Below are positions 13,593 to 14,071 of a DNA stretch of 14,071 nt, piece after piece. A model generated the notes under the pieces. The model had not been told where the DNA came from, made no database searches, and saw nothing but the letters and a program-made list of their open reading frames with translations. Made by a program: the position numbers and the translations under genes. Position 1 is the first letter of the stretch, and each line of letters starts with the position of its first letter. The stretch comes from Oscillospiraceae bacterium (GTDB lineage: Bacteria > Bacillota > Clostridia > Oscillospirales > Oscillospiraceae): positions 1 to 14,071 of the forward strand of contig JAITQY010000106.1 of NCBI GenBank assembly GCA_031288675.1, given 5' to 3'.

Positions 13593-14000
13593 TTAACGTT
13601 TTGAGAACTGCGGAGCACGGCGAGCCGCTTTAAGTCCGTACTTTTTACGCTCTTTCATTCTCGGGTCGCGGGTAAGGAAACCTGCGGCTTTAAGCTTAGC
13701 GCGATAGCTCTCGTCCGCAAGCAGAAGCGCTCTCGCAATTCCGTGACGAATCGCACCCGCCTGACCGCTTACGCCGCCGCCTTTGACCGTAGCGTTAATG
13801 TCTACCTTGCCGGCTTCGCCGGTCACTTCTAACGGCTGGCGAACAATAAGCTTCAATGTATCAAGACCGAAATAATCATCAATAGTACGACCGTTGATAG
13901 TGATTTCGCCCTTACCTCCTTGAAACACCTGAACGCGCGCCACACTGCTCTTACGCCGACCGGTGCCATACATATACGGTTTCTTGGGAGTGTATGTCAT
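13593..14000 (-). CDS. rpsI: 30S ribosomal protein S9 (uS9)
   Basis: A 135-residue small-subunit protein whose C-terminal tail reaches the ribosomal P site. Family hallmarks are YGTGRRKSSVARV (11-23), VKGGGVSGQAGAIRHGIARAL (about 73-93) and the basic end KKYGLKAARRAPQFSKR with the terminal Lys-Arg. The ATG at 13998-14000 is preceded by GGGGAGGTG (14008-14016), which lies inside the end of rplM. The rplM stop is 1 nt upstream, so the two are one operon and probably translationally coupled. A short N-terminal extension (MTYTPKKPYM) before the conserved core is normal for Bacillota. It ends at its own terminator. Confidence 0.98.
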   Translation of the reverse strand: MTYTPKKPYMYGTGRRKSSVARVQVFQGGKGEITINGRTIDDYFGLDTLKLIVRQPLEVTGEAGKVDINATVKGGGVSGQAGAIRHGIARALLLADESYRAKLKAAGFLTRDPRMKERKKYGLKAARRAPQFSKR

Positions 14001-14001
14001 C

Positions 14002-14071
14002 TTACTTCACCTCCCCTGTGTAAGCTTCGGGTTGCTGAGCCTCATGCGCATGATCCGCGCCTTTGAACAGC
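14002..14071 (-). CDS. rplM: 50S ribosomal protein L13 (uL13), C-terminal end only
   Basis: Only the last 22 codons are in the window. They read LFKGADHAHEAQQPEA and then YTGEVK, matching the typical L13 ending (YxGxxHPHxAQxPE). The TAA at 14002-14004 lies one base before the rpsI ATG. The rplM-rpsI order is nearly universal in bacteria, which supports this short call. Confidence 0.9.
   Translation of the reverse strand, partial: LFKGADHAHEAQQPEAYTGEVK

Overview
The window looks like a chromosomal stretch from an anaerobic, mid-GC member of the Bacillota (Clostridia or Negativicutes type). The evidence is strong AGGAGG-type ribosome binding sites, TTGACA/TATAAT promoters with 17-bp spacers, several GTG/TTG starts, a TSCPD-domain protein, a clostridial-type metallophosphoesterase, and a molybdenum hydroxylase fused to an iron-sulfur NAD(P)H oxidoreductase module. 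I cannot name genus or species.

Layout from left to right. (1) 1-2580, minus strand: a promoter drives a Na+/phosphate symporter-like protein with a PhoU-like tail, then an 85-aa TSCPD protein, then an RluA-family pseudouridine synthase that runs off the left edge. (2) 2513-2888: intergenic DNA with a consensus plus-strand promoter inside a 105-bp repeat (copy A), and the terminator of the next operon. (3) 2835-8343, minus strand: a three-gene molybdenum hydroxylase operon with its own promoter and terminator. It encodes a [2Fe-2S] subunit, a divergent molybdopterin subunit, and an FAD subunit whose fold is split by a complete GltD/NfnB-like Fe-S/FAD/NAD(P)H module. (4) 8382-10826, plus strand: a divergently transcribed metallophosphoesterase and zinc alcohol dehydrogenase, a terminator, then a small nitroreductase with its own promoter. 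(5) 10827-11187: a perfect palindrome, repeat copy B with the same consensus promoter, and a degenerate 7-nt array reaching the tagA stop codon. (6) 11182-14071, minus strand: guaB followed one base later by a TagA/WecG-family glycosyltransferase, and rplM (partial) followed by rpsI with its terminator.

How it works together: groups 1 and 6 are ordinary housekeeping genes. The noteworthy system is the molybdenum operon. In this model electrons move between the Mo site, two [2Fe-2S] clusters, a first FAD, probable [4Fe-4S] clusters, a second FAD and NAD(P)H. The Mo subunit lacks several canonical xanthine-oxidase active-site motifs, so substrate and direction (oxidative hydroxylation or reductive dehydroxylation) are open. 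The divergent aryl-alcohol-type dehydrogenase and nitroreductase could act on related aromatic or aldehyde compounds, but this rests only on proximity. The second noteworthy signal is the pair of roughly 85% identical repeats, each with a perfect promoter but no gene downstream in the same direction, both aimed at the 3' ends of opposing genes.
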